A DNA stretch of 64,000 nucleotides, from positions 65,280 through 129,279 of the forward strand of contig JAULBX010004555.1 of the NCBI GenBank assembly GCA_032358255.1. The letters are read 5' to 3'. The notes beneath the pieces are model-generated. The model was not told the origin of the DNA, did no database searches, and saw nothing but the letters and a program-made list of their open reading frames with translations. Positions 12,501 through 22,800 of the stretch are shown one piece after another. The stretch's first letter is position 1; every line of letters starts with the position of its first letter. The stretch is from Heterotrichella gracilis (Eukaryota; Sar; Xanthophyceae; Tribonematales; Xanthonemataceae). A program made the position numbers and the translations under genes.

Positions 12501-15500
12501 CCTCAGCCTGGCGCTGCGCATCCACCCTGCGGCCACAGGCGCCACGTCAGCACAAGCGCAAGCAAACAGCAAAATAAGATAAAACAATATAAAAGTAGGA
12601 TCAAAATACATGGACATTGAGATAAACCCCATGATATGCCACAGCTTCGTAAGGTGTTCAACAACCTCCAACACTTGGTTGCTGGCACCGAACGCCCCCC
12701 AAATACTGTAACGCAACTGCAAGTCGTGAATGAAGCAATTACTGCAACTGGCAGTATGAAAGTTTGTACATCAAAGTTTGGATTGTTCCATTACCCCACC
12801 TTGCCTTCAGCTGGCCTCTGCTTGCTGCTGCGCCCGCTGCTGCATTTCCTCCGAGCATGTAACTAACTAACTAACTAACCAACCAACTAACAAACTAACC
12901 AGATAACCACATAAACGGCCTTTCATTATAAAACAGTCAACTAGTTGTAACCGCAACTGCCAAATCTTGAAGGGGGATGTGAAGCTGTACAGCCCAAAAA
13001 TGAAAGTTATGAAAAAGTCATGACCTTTCATTAACTAAAAGAGTTCACTGTTGATATCGTCAATGGGCCCAGTGGGATCCCAACCCCAATGCCTGCAGAG
13101 TGTTAGTGCTCTACTGGAGGTTGCACATGTACTGCCCAATGTCAGCTAGTTCGCTGGTTGGCGCAAGGCATGTAGGACAGGCTGGTGATCTGACTAACAC
13201 ATGTAACTTAGTAGCCCACCTTGCCTCCAGCGCGGCCTCCGCCTGCTGCTGCGCGTGGTCCCGCATGGCCAACGCCTGCTCCTGCTCCGCCAGGGATGCA
13301 CGCGCGTGCGCCAACTGCACCTGGCCCTCAGACAGGGCGGCGTTCCTGCACCACACACACGCTTGGATTCAGCTTGATGCTTCAAAGCATATGCTAAAGC
13401 ACATAGTAGCTTGCCACTGTATGCCTCAACCCAGTCCAAGTGCCAAGGCTTGTCTAAATTTGCTTGTAGTGTTGTTCTCCATTACTATCACATTAAGATT
13501 CAAGGTAAAACCCTACATAGAGGGTTTCAAGTGCATACGCTAGCTCCAGCGCCGTCTCCCTCTCATCCAGCCTGCCCGTCCTGTAAACCTAAAACACAAA
13601 CCCTAAACCCTAAATGAAGGGTTTAAAGTGCGTACGCTAGCTCCAGCGCCGTCTCCCGCTCGTCCAGCTTGCCTGCCCGGTCCTCCACCTCCCCCGCCTT
13701 GCCCTCATACTGCTTGCGCTTCTCTGCCAGCTCCCGCTGCTGGGACTTCAGCTGCTGTTCCTGCTTGGACATGGAATCAGTGGCCCTGCAAACAATAAAG
13801 CAAGCGCATGAATTCCAGACCCTAACCCCTGAACTATAAAGCCCTAACCCTAAGCTCACACAGTGCAGACTTCAGCTGCTGCCCCTGCTTGGACATGGAC
13901 TCGCTGGCCCTGCATGGAAAGGGAGCATTAAAATCACAAATCCCAAAAACTAGCTACACAAACCTGCGCTTGCGCTGTACAATCTACACCCTCCCCCTAA
14001 CAACCTGTGCCATGCCCGATCCACGTGCGCACGTGGCAATGTACACCCAACACCGCGCACTTTTTCAGCTTCTCCTGTGCTGCCTCCCCTGCCTTCTGTG
14101 CCGCCAGCTGGGCCACCTCTGCCTTGCGATTGTCCCTAAACCCTAAACCCTAACACCAGAAACCTGCGCTGCGCAATCTACACCCAACCCAAAAAAACCT
14201 GTGGCGTGCACGATCCAAGCACGTTCACGGCAGTGCAAACCACCTACTTTTTCAGCTTCTCCTGTGCCGCCTCAGCCGCCTTCTGTGCCGCAAGCTGTGC
14301 CGCCTCAGCCTTGTGCTTATCCCTCACAGCTGCCTCCTTTTCCTTGGTCAGCTTCTGCAACGAGTGGAGGGCAGCGGACTTTTCCTTCTCTGCCTGTGCC
14401 TGCAAAGGAATAGTGTACTTTAAGTCCCTGCTAAGTATAGTCAAGTTCTGCTAAACCGTAATGCAGTGCAAGGGTGGGATGTTGACAGTGTGGAGGGCGG
14501 CGGAGACATCTGCCGCGGCAGATGTCTCCTTCTCTTTGTGTTCCTGCAAGGAAAATGGAAAGGATTAAGAGGCTGGGACATGTAGGACTGGCTGCTGATC
14601 TGGCTGTATCGCTGGACGCATGTACGTAAGTAATTCACGTGACTGGGGATTAGGATATAGCTGACGAAGTACCCCTGCGTTCGTACCTTAGCTGCCTTGT
14701 GGCTCTCCAGCATAGCCTGCAGCGTCTCGTTGTCCTGAAACCTACTCCCTAGTCCCTAATCCCTAATCCCTGCTCTTGTACCTTGGCTGCCCTGTGGCTG
14801 CCCAACGTGGCCTGCAGCGTGTTGTGGTAAGAAGCCCTAAACCTGTATATCTGGACCCTAAACCCCATTGTACCTTAGCTGCCCTGTGGCTCTCCAGCGT
14901 GGCCTGCAGCGTGTCGTGGTCCTTGCGCAGACCCTCATATGCCCCGCTCAGTTGGCCATAGTCCTCGTTGATCTCCTCGCATTTCTTCTCAAGCTTCTTC
15001 CTGCAGGAAAGAGGGATGAGGTTTTAGGGTTTGGGGTGTAGGTTTAGGGTTTAGGGTATGCCCCGCTCAGCTGCCCGTAGTCCTCGTTGATCTCCTCGCA
15101 CTTCCTCTCAAGCTTCTTCCTGCAGGAGTGAGGGATGAGGCCTTAGGGTTTAGGGTATGCTGCACTCGATTGGCTGTAATCCTCGTTAATACCTCGCATT
15201 TCCTCTCAAGCTTTTTCCTGCAGGGATTAAGGGTGTAGGGTGCAGACTAGGGTTGTGATAACCTGTGCTCAACTGACCGCAGGCGGTCCTCTCACATGTC
15301 CTGCAGGGATCAACTGAGAGTCGCCGTCTGACCAAGTGTCGACTGTAAGGTCTAGGGCGTAGGGTTTACCTGGCAGTTGCCTCCTCTTTGACCTGCCTCT
15401 CCAGCTCCACAGTCCGGGACTCGAGGGCTTCAGTGTCCTCGGCCCACTTGCGCCTCTCCTGCAGGTACTGCGTCTCTGCAGCCTTGGTCACCTCCTCGAC

Positions 15501-16892
15501 TTGCTGCGAGGAGAGAGGGCGCACGGTCAGAGTTTTCCTGTTTAAACCTTACTACCGCATTATTTCCTAGGGTATTTTTTAGGGTCATCGGCCCACTTGC
15601 GCCTCTCTCGCAGGTACTGCGTCTCTGCAGCCTTGGTCACCTCCTCGACTTGCTGCGGGGAGCAGAGGCGCGCTGGTAGGAAACCCTACACCCTAGCACT
15701 CAGCAATGCCGCGTTGTCAGGAAACCCACACTTTGCACCCTAAACCCTAACTGCTTTGGTCACCTCCTCAACTTGCTGTAAGGGGCAGTGGCATGCTGTT
15801 AGGGTTATCCTGTTTACACCTACTTTACAGGGTTGTTTCAACAGTATTGTTTAGGATTTTGCAATAGGGTCAAGAGTCCTCGGCCTCGCTTGAAGGTACT
15901 GCGCCTTCTGCCGCCCTACTGCCCCCCTCTGCCACCTCTAACCTCCTCAGCTAGCTGTGGGGAGCAACTTGCCCCAGGTAACCCTAAACCCTAAGCTCCC
16001 TGGGATTTCTACAGCCACGTTGCCGTCCCCGCAAGGGCAAAGTGCACAGGCGGCCACACCGGTTGCGTTCCCACTGCCAGGAAGTGCCAAGGGGCAGTGG
16101 GAACAACCAATTATGTTCACAACGCCAACCACGCCTCACCTGTATGTAGTCGTCGTGCTGCTTCAGGGAAGCCTGCAGCTCCTTGTTCTTCTCATAGGCC
16201 TGCTCTAGCTGCACAGGCAGACACCATACTTGGCTTCAGGAGGCGCGTGCAACAACCACGGAACATGCGTGGCAATAGGCAGTATGGAAAACAAGTGTGC
16301 TTGCAAGCTTCCACCCCACTCTGGGTGTGGGCTTGCAAGTCAAAGGCCACCTGTTGTCATGTTGGTGATGAGTGAAGAGCGTACATACCTGGTTTTCCAG
16401 TCGGAACTTCTCGGCATAGAGCTTGTCGGCCTCTTCGTGGGGGATGCCTTGGAAGTCGAGGGCACCCCTCGCCCTGCCGATTGAAACACAGGGTGAATCA
16501 GGTGCTGGTGAGGGAAGGAGTAAGCGCCAAGCAATCACAGGCGATGAAGATAGAAGAACCGAGGAACTGGACCGAGCATATGGCGGAATATAGACCAGTT
16601 TCAAACAAGGGTGGGAGGTACCACCACGCAAAGCAGGTTGACCAACATGCATGCATATGCGGGCATGATCTTGCTCACTAGTTTCCAACAACTGCACGCG
16701 AAACCGCAACAGACGCTGGTTTATTTGCTAAGAAGTAGATAAACGAAGTTTTGAAAGCGGACCCAACGCCTGAGGCAGACAAATAAGCGCGCACAGGTCC
16801 GACTATACTCGTGATGGTCACCTGAATGCCTCACGGACGTCAAACTGCGCCCGACCCCGCTGCTGCGGCTTGGCGAAAGCTGGTGTACTCAT
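6531..16892 (-). CDS. Long coiled-coil protein with AT-hooks, 1048 aa, 21 exons
   Basis: Exons: 16892-16822, 16473-16389, 16208-16140, 15503-15370, 15000-14874, 14399-14248, 13785-13636, 13345-13220, 12526-12436, 11972-11811, 11388-11263, 10864-10617, 10388-10253, 10014-9805, 9540-9340, 9035-8814, 8583-8314, 8118-8013, 7520-7324, 7106-6967 and 6654-6531. Every junction is in phase. Residues about 30-600 are nearly continuous heptad coiled coil (LEQAYEKNKELQASLKQ and many more). An acidic stretch follows at about 650-690 (DESSDEEDSDVEEG). The basic tail has a canonical AT-hook (PGRPRK, 737-742), hook-like RGRGKK and KGRGR, and KRKTSG and SKPRRT clusters. The layout suggests a filament that binds AT-rich DNA in the nucleus, such as a lamina-like (NMCP/CRWN) or chromosome-axis protein. 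That is analogy only, since I see no diagnostic motif. It is divergent from LSM5. Confidence 0.82.
6690..6905 (-). repeat. Three tandem copies of the exon-21 donor junction
   Basis: The motif GGAG-GTGCGCAC at the donor of the exon ending at 6967 recurs downstream in gene orientation at about 6870-6900, 6805-6830 and 6700-6720. Each copy is followed by CTAGGGTTT-type heptamers. These are degenerate exon-end copies that keep a potential GT donor. Confidence 0.65.
12864..12902. repeat. (AACT)n microsatellite
   Basis: A run of AACT/AACC/AACA tetramers in the intron between exons 13345-13220 and 12526-12436 of the coiled-coil gene. Confidence 0.8.
14502..14529. repeat. 28-bp perfect palindrome
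   Basis: GGAGACATCTGCCG is followed directly by its exact reverse complement with no spacer. It lies inside the degenerate copy of the exon at 14399-14248, where the true exon has no such palindrome. Confidence 0.85.
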
Positions 16893-17408
16893 GGCCTCTC
16901 ACTGCTATTGCTTCTCAGGCAAGACAGGTAGTCCCCGAACCACCCCCCGTGCGGCGAACGGGAATGGCATTCCAGGTGCTAGCAATGGTGAGGGGTCACT
17001 TCGCCGCCAGTTTGGCGACAACACAGTCACACTATATGAACTGGGACAGTTGTGAAGCTGTTTGGTTCTGCAAGGGTTGAGGGGTCGCGTTTCAGATGTT
17101 GCCGTATTTGCTCGCGCTTCTCAGCTTTTATGCTTTTTGTCCCAGCTCCAAAAACCACTTTATCGCATATATACAGAATTAGAATCGCGGTGGGTGTCGC
17201 GTATACTAGACACTCGTTCTCGTTCCCTACTTGCAAACTGTTTAACCACACTGTATTTGTCTATCGTTCCACACACCCTTTGAGCAAAGCTTTGGCCTTT
17301 GACACCCATTAATGCATTCGCCCCGCATGGCAGTACCATAAAGGGAGTCGCCCTTTCCCTCCCACGCTGTGTGCCTGGTGTGCACAGTAGGCCACCCAGT
17401 AGCTAGCT
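16893..17408. promoter_or_regulatory. Shared 5' region between the coiled-coil gene and LSM5
   Basis: A 516-bp region lies between two divergent start codons (16892 minus, 17409 plus), so the promoters of both genes must be here or overlap it. A TATATA-containing AT-rich stretch lies at about 17160-17180. No other element could be assigned by eye. Confidence 0.5.
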
Positions 17409-17696
17409 ATGATCGCCCCCAAGAAGGCCAACTACCAGTCCAACCCCAGCCACCTGCTCCCCTCCGAGCTGATCGACCGGTGCGTGGGCTCGCGGATATG
17501 GGTCATCATGAAGGGCGACAAGGAGCTCGTAGGGACCCTCAAGGGCTTTGATGTCTTCGTGAACATGGTCCTGGAGGACGTGGTCGAGTACGAGAACACG
17601 CCCGATGGTAGAAGGGAAACCAAGCTGGAGCAGATTCTCTTGAATGGCAACAACATCGCGGTGCTTGTTCCTGGTGGCAAGCCTGACGAGGAGTAA
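17409..17696 (+). CDS. LSM5: U6 snRNA-associated Sm-like protein LSm5, 95 aa, intronless
   Basis: The single exon encodes 95 residues, about the usual length of LSm5. The Sm1 motif spans about residues 20-60 ([19 protein letters not shown], then [19 protein letters not shown]) and Sm2 about 74-89 ([16 protein letters not shown]). The longer N-terminus ([19 protein letters not shown]) and the [15 protein letters not shown] core are typical of LSm5 rather than other LSm proteins. LSm5 is a subunit of the LSm1-7 ring (cytoplasmic mRNA decay) and the LSm2-8 ring (nuclear, binds the 3' oligo-U of U6 snRNA). It is the only complete gene in the window with no introns and no degenerate exon copies. 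It is transcribed divergently from the coiled-coil gene. Confidence 0.95.
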   Translation: MIAPKKANYQSNPSHLLPSELIDRCVGSRIWVIMKGDKELVGTLKGFDVFVNMVLEDVVEYENTPDGRRETKLEQILLNGNNIAVLVPGGKPDEE

Positions 17697-19835
17697 AGGT
17701 CAGCTGACGCAGTGGTTTCATAAAAAGCTTTGGAATCGCTGGCCTGTTCACTGCACTGCCTTTGCGCCCGTGCTTGCTACCCATATAAGGTCCATCACTT
17801 CTGCATATGCATGCATTGTGGCGTAGTAGTTGCATGCATTCAGCAGTACAGTCAGCCCTGCAAACCTTCGCGCCCCTTGCGCCAAGCATCTGTGTCATAA
17901 CAGGCCCTGTACCATTTCTGAGGGTGCAAACCCATAATCCATGTGCTTGTGCTCGTGCTCGTGCACGTAATAAACCCTTGTGCGCACCCTCGCAGGCCCA
18001 CTCGGCTGCGTTCCCAGGACTTCAGCATAAGTGCTGGTCTGCCACTGCTCATCACTGGTTCATGGTTTCCTCATGGTAGCATACTACGCCGAGGGGATAA
18101 GCCTTCTTGGTTGGCAAGGAAATAGTCAACCAGGGCGCCACTCTCCATGGCATGGCTTATCTGGAGCCAGGATTAATCTTCACCAGCACCTGCCGTCCAC
18201 AGCGAACCTGCCAGCCAAGCTATCAGGCAGGTGCCCGTATCGTCACTGGCTGGCATTTCTTCCTATGGGTTCCTATGTTTCACCCACATGCACTAGGAAG
18301 GCCCTGGTCGCAGGCTCAGCTGTCAGCCTCACACGTGCATGGCCAAGGGGTTTTCTCGTGACAATGGTGGACCATGTGGGGATGGGGTTATGGGTTCCCG
18401 GCAGTGAGAGGATGGGGTTTCTGCCAGACCTTTGTTGCGTTCCAATTTTGGAAAGTGCTTACTCTTGAGGCCTGTTACAAGGGGTTGGGGTTGGGGTTAA
18501 GGGTTTCAACCCTTGGAACACAGTTGGCAAACAAGTCGCCGAATGCTGAATCATGCAGTAATATCCTCCCATTCTGGATACCCACTTACTTTATAGGCCT
18601 GACTGTGCACAAACGTTGCAAGTGTGAAGATCTGTTTACTGGCCATGGTGGTTTAGTAAACCACCATGGTAATACCTGGTGTAAAACAATGCCTTGCCTT
18701 GCCAAAACAAGCCGTGAAAATTTCGAGTAGGCGCACGCTGCCTTTTGACGGCGATCACAACTCGGCAAGGGCTGAAACATCCAGTCGGACACGACAGCAT
18801 TGGCAAACGGCACTATCCTCCATCATGGTGTGCCGGGCAGCACCGCATGCGTTGCAATGCAACTGGCAGCTTTGACGCAATGCATTGGCAGCCATTCTGG
18901 ACCAATGATTGCATACCTGTGTTCACCATGGGGCCTGGTGTGCCCATTGGTAACATTAGATATAGTGTACTGATAATGGATATCTTCCAAAGTTTGAATC
19001 CAGGGCTCGATCATCGATGCGGCCCGGCCATCGCTGGGGCGCCATGTCACTCAGTGCGGAGTCATATACCTGGCCCCGGGGTCTAAAGCGTCAAGTTTCA
19101 ACGTTTCAAGAAACGTCTGGAAGGCATTGCAATGACATTGTCAGGTTCTCCAACAAATATGTGGCCTGGATCAAAACTATCTAGCTGCAATCTCAGTTTT
19201 CCCGATCAGACTGTCAAAGCTTGCACTGCTGTAGGTAAATCTCATTGCGCAGTGTATTGCAACTACGCACGCCTTGCTAGCAGCACACACCACTTGATGC
19301 CCGGTGCGAGTGCGCCTATGTAAAGGGTTTGCAATTGCGCCAAAATTGCAGGAAATTGCATCAAAGGCATTCCACCCACAGTACGCCCAGCCTGCCATCA
19401 CACACATCAGGCGCCGAGGTAAGTCAATGGCCGTGGCTAGCCTGTCATCAGGCACTGAGGAAAGAGATGGGGTGCAACCTTTCCCACCACCATGTACCGG
19501 CACACCCATAGACACGCCATGCATGGTGCACGCACCGCACTCCTTTGAGATTCACATGGTATTATCATCCTCCACCTTGCTGTCGTTTGTCAGCTGGAGC
19601 ACTCAACAGGACAAAACCCTTAGGGCAATACCCTTGCTAAGGGCAAAAAACCTACAACCTGTAGCAACTGGTAGCAATCCAAGGCACCACGCAACGCCTG
19701 AGCTCTAAAAAACCCGTAGGGCAAACTGCGCAGCCAAGTGCTTGCTTCCCAGGTAAATGGAACCCAATCTCTCCACCGAACCACCACAGCCCTGGTGGCC
19801 CCAGGGTGGCACCAGGGGTGCACAGCACACCACCC
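17697..19835. other. Intergenic, no recognised gene
   Basis: This is the convergent spacer between LSM5 and the kinase 3' end. Several open frames of 60-145 codons exist on both strands (for example around 18031-18468 and 19304-19708), but none shows a recognisable domain or splice-consistent structure. CATATGCATGCA-type motifs occur near 17800. Confidence 0.45.
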
Positions 19836-22800
19836 TCAATGCTCCACATTTGGCGGAATGTCCAAGGGGGCCCTGTTGCTGCGGAGCACATTTGAGCCCG
19901 CAGTTGGCCCCTCCTCAGGGTGGTTTTCCTCCCCCAGTGGCTTCATTACCACCACCTTGCTGCTCCCAGTGCTGCGCCCGCTGGGGGCCACGGCCCAGGG
20001 ATCGATCCTGTGGAGGTTGGGGATGGAATGATGGTGAGCGAGTGAAGGAGGGTAAATAAAAGTAATACTCGTTTTCTTTGAACTTGAGCATATTTTTTCT
20101 GTTGAATGTAAGTATAATAGATTCCCACTGGCTTTATTGTCACCACCGTTCGCCCAGGGATTGATCTGGCAAATATTCAAACACTGCAATGGCGTTGATG
20201 TCACCACCACCACCATCCCACCACCACCCACCTGGCACCGATCGAAGGAGGCGAAGCACCCCCACACCCACCACCACCACCACCACCACCACCACCCACC
20301 AGGCATTGATCGAAGGAGGCGAAGCACCCCCACACCCACCACCACCACCACCACCACCACCCACCTGGCACCAGTCGGAGGCGGCGAAGTACCATCACCA
20401 TCACCAGCACCACACCCATCACCACCACACCGCCAACCCCACCACCACCAGCACCACCCACCTGGCACCAGTCGGGGGGGGCGAAGCCCCACGCCCCAAA
20501 ATGGCATCAATCGTCCTCACAAGACTCTCTTTGCTCCCCTTTTCAAATGACATGCGCGGCCCCCCTGCACCCGAACTCCCTCCTCCCCTGCTATCCTCGC
20601 GATCCAAACCCTGGACTTCCCCTCTGTTCGCCCTAAAGCTCCCCCCCTCCACCCGCTGGGAATGGATCGAGGCTGATCGGTGGCTGGCGCTGCGATCGGA
20701 GCTTTGATCGTTCAGCGCCTCGCCTGCGGGGGTGGGGAAGCGTTTAGGGTGGAATGTGGGATGTGGCAGGATTTAGGGTTTGGTGTAGGGTTTTGGCGTA
20801 GGTTTTTCATTGTAGCGTATGTTCTTCCCAAATGCATATTCCTAGCTCACCTGAAGGCAGGTAGGATCTTCGAGACACGCTGGACTCCCTGCTAGCATTC
20901 CCAGTCATCTTCACAGTGCGCACAGACCCACTCCTGGAGGGGGGGTTGCTGCCCAAGGGGGGCCTGTGGGTGCTGGCGTCGGTGGTGGGGGGTGGGGGGA
21001 AGGGGCCGTCGGGAGTGGGCCCGGAGGGGGGGAAGGCCCTGCAGGGGTGGGGTGGTGGGTGGTGGGTGGTGGCTCGAGCCCGGCAAAAGGTGAGAAAATA
21101 CATTATAGTATAAAGTTAGTACAAGGTATGCAAGAAGACAGGCCCTTTTAAATCATAACACAAAGGATTATCCTGTGCAGCTTGGACAAGTGGTACAAAG
21201 TGCTATCATGTGTGGGACAATACATATGCCGCATATGCCACAGGATAAAACCGCTCGGGGAGAACGCAGCTGCAGATGTTGCTCAAGCTATGTTGCTTTG
21301 GATTACATTACATTACATTACATGCTGCTTTGGATTACATTACATTACATGTTGCTTTGGATGCGGGTAAAAAGGTGCGCACCTGTCGTTGTGGCGGGTG
21401 GAATCCGCCGACACCCCCACATGCATGATGTCCATGACACTACTGCTCATTGATCGAAGCACCGCCCCCGCGCCGCGCCACGACCCCCCCACCTCCTCCG
21501 CCCCCCCCTTCACCCCCTTGCTAGCCACCCGCATGAGGGGCTGGCTGGCATACACCCCCCCAGCGCGCACGCTGCCCCCCCGCACGCTCCCATCCCCATA
21601 CACTTGGTTGGCGTAGCCCCTGCGGGTGGGGGAGTGGGTAGTGGTTAAATTGCGCAATGGTGAAAGAAGGCAGATTAGTTGAGTAGTACATGTGGTTTCA
21701 GCAATACAGGCAGAGCGCATGGAGTCAGGGTAAAGTAAGGGTAAGGGATGCAAGCTCCCTGCACTTGGTTGGCGTACCCCCTGTGGGTGGTGGGGGAGGA
21801 GTAATGTGTGGGTGGGGGTGGATCCGGCACATGTTGAAGGGCCAATTATAAGTTAGTTGGGTAGGACATGGGGAGTTTCAGCACTACACAGGCAGGTATT
21901 ACCGCTAACAGCAAGGGGTTGGGTGGTACCCCACATGCACCCAAACTCTAAACCAATCACAGTTGGCTCCTCAGACAACGCCCCGAATGCGCAAAACCCT
22001 ACACCCCAGGGTTCTCCCCCCACACACTTTCGCCCACAGCAAAACCCTACATGAGGGTCTCATCCCGCACCTGCGTATGCTCCCATCCATCGCCACGTCA
22101 GCCGCCAGCTCAGAAAGAGCCACACTGCTGCCCCACATGCGCGACATGTACAGCTTAGACCCTAATCCAAAATAACCTAAATCCTCAGGGGTTCATCCCA
22201 GGGATTTCCCACCACCTTCAACCCTCCCCCACCTGCGTATGCTCCCGTCCATTGCCACGTCAGCCGCCAGCTCAGAAAGAGCCACACTGCTGCCCCACAT
22301 GCGCGACATGTACAGACCAGAACCCACCCGGGGCAAGCTGGAGGGGGCTTGGGTGCTGCGGTGGTGGGTGGAGTCGCCACTCTGCGGTGGGGGGTGGGGT
22401 GGGGGGTGAGTGGTGAGTGGTGGTGGTGGTGGTGGTGCAAGGAATGGGTTGGGTGGGGTGTATGAAGTCCAGCAACTTGCTGTGCTGTGGGGGTGGGGGG
22501 GTGATCATGGGGGAATTGGGTTCAGGGTGATGCAGGGGTGCAAATCCTAGCCTAACCCTAGCCAAAACCCTATCTGCCCATCGAATAATGCTGTCAGCAG
22601 CTGTGCATCACGCCCAACCAGACCCTAAGCCAAACCTGTTTAAACCCTAGCACAAACCCTAGCCCAACCCTTTACCTGTATGCTCATGGATGAGGCGGTG
22701 AGCAGCTGCCTGTGCAGGGGGTGGTGCCAACCCTACCAGACCCTAGCCCGACTGTGCCGAAAACCCTAGCCAAACCCTTAATCCAACCCTAGCACAAAAG

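Larger units (their letters stand above)
10970..15785 (-). repeat. Degenerate exon-end copies inside coiled-coil gene introns
   Basis: Truncated copies of neighbouring exons lie at about 15585-15665 and 15745-15785 (5' part of exon 15503-15370), 15060-15225 (two copies, 5' part of exon 15000-14874), 14780-14825 and 14690-14735 (its 3' part), 14480-14545 (5' part of exon 14399-14248), 14060-14120 (its 3' part), 13860-13915 (5' part of exon 13785-13636), 13530-13585 (its 3' part), 12795-12850 (3' part of exon 13345-13220), 11665-11715 (3' part of exon 11972-11811) and 10970-11035 (5' part of exon 10864-10617). Copies of 5' parts lie upstream and copies of 3' parts downstream. Many keep the AG or GT. 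Confidence 0.75.

Noticed and set aside
14480-14545. An extra coding exon of the coiled-coil gene (EHKEKETSAAADVSAALHT frame)
   Set aside because: It has an acceptor but no usable donor, contains a new palindrome, and is a degenerate copy of the 5' part of the next exon; skipping it keeps the frame.
20140-20510. Long Trp/Gly/Val and His/Thr-rich frames as proteins
   Set aside because: They are translations of the (CCA)n/(GGT)n microsatellite in different frames.
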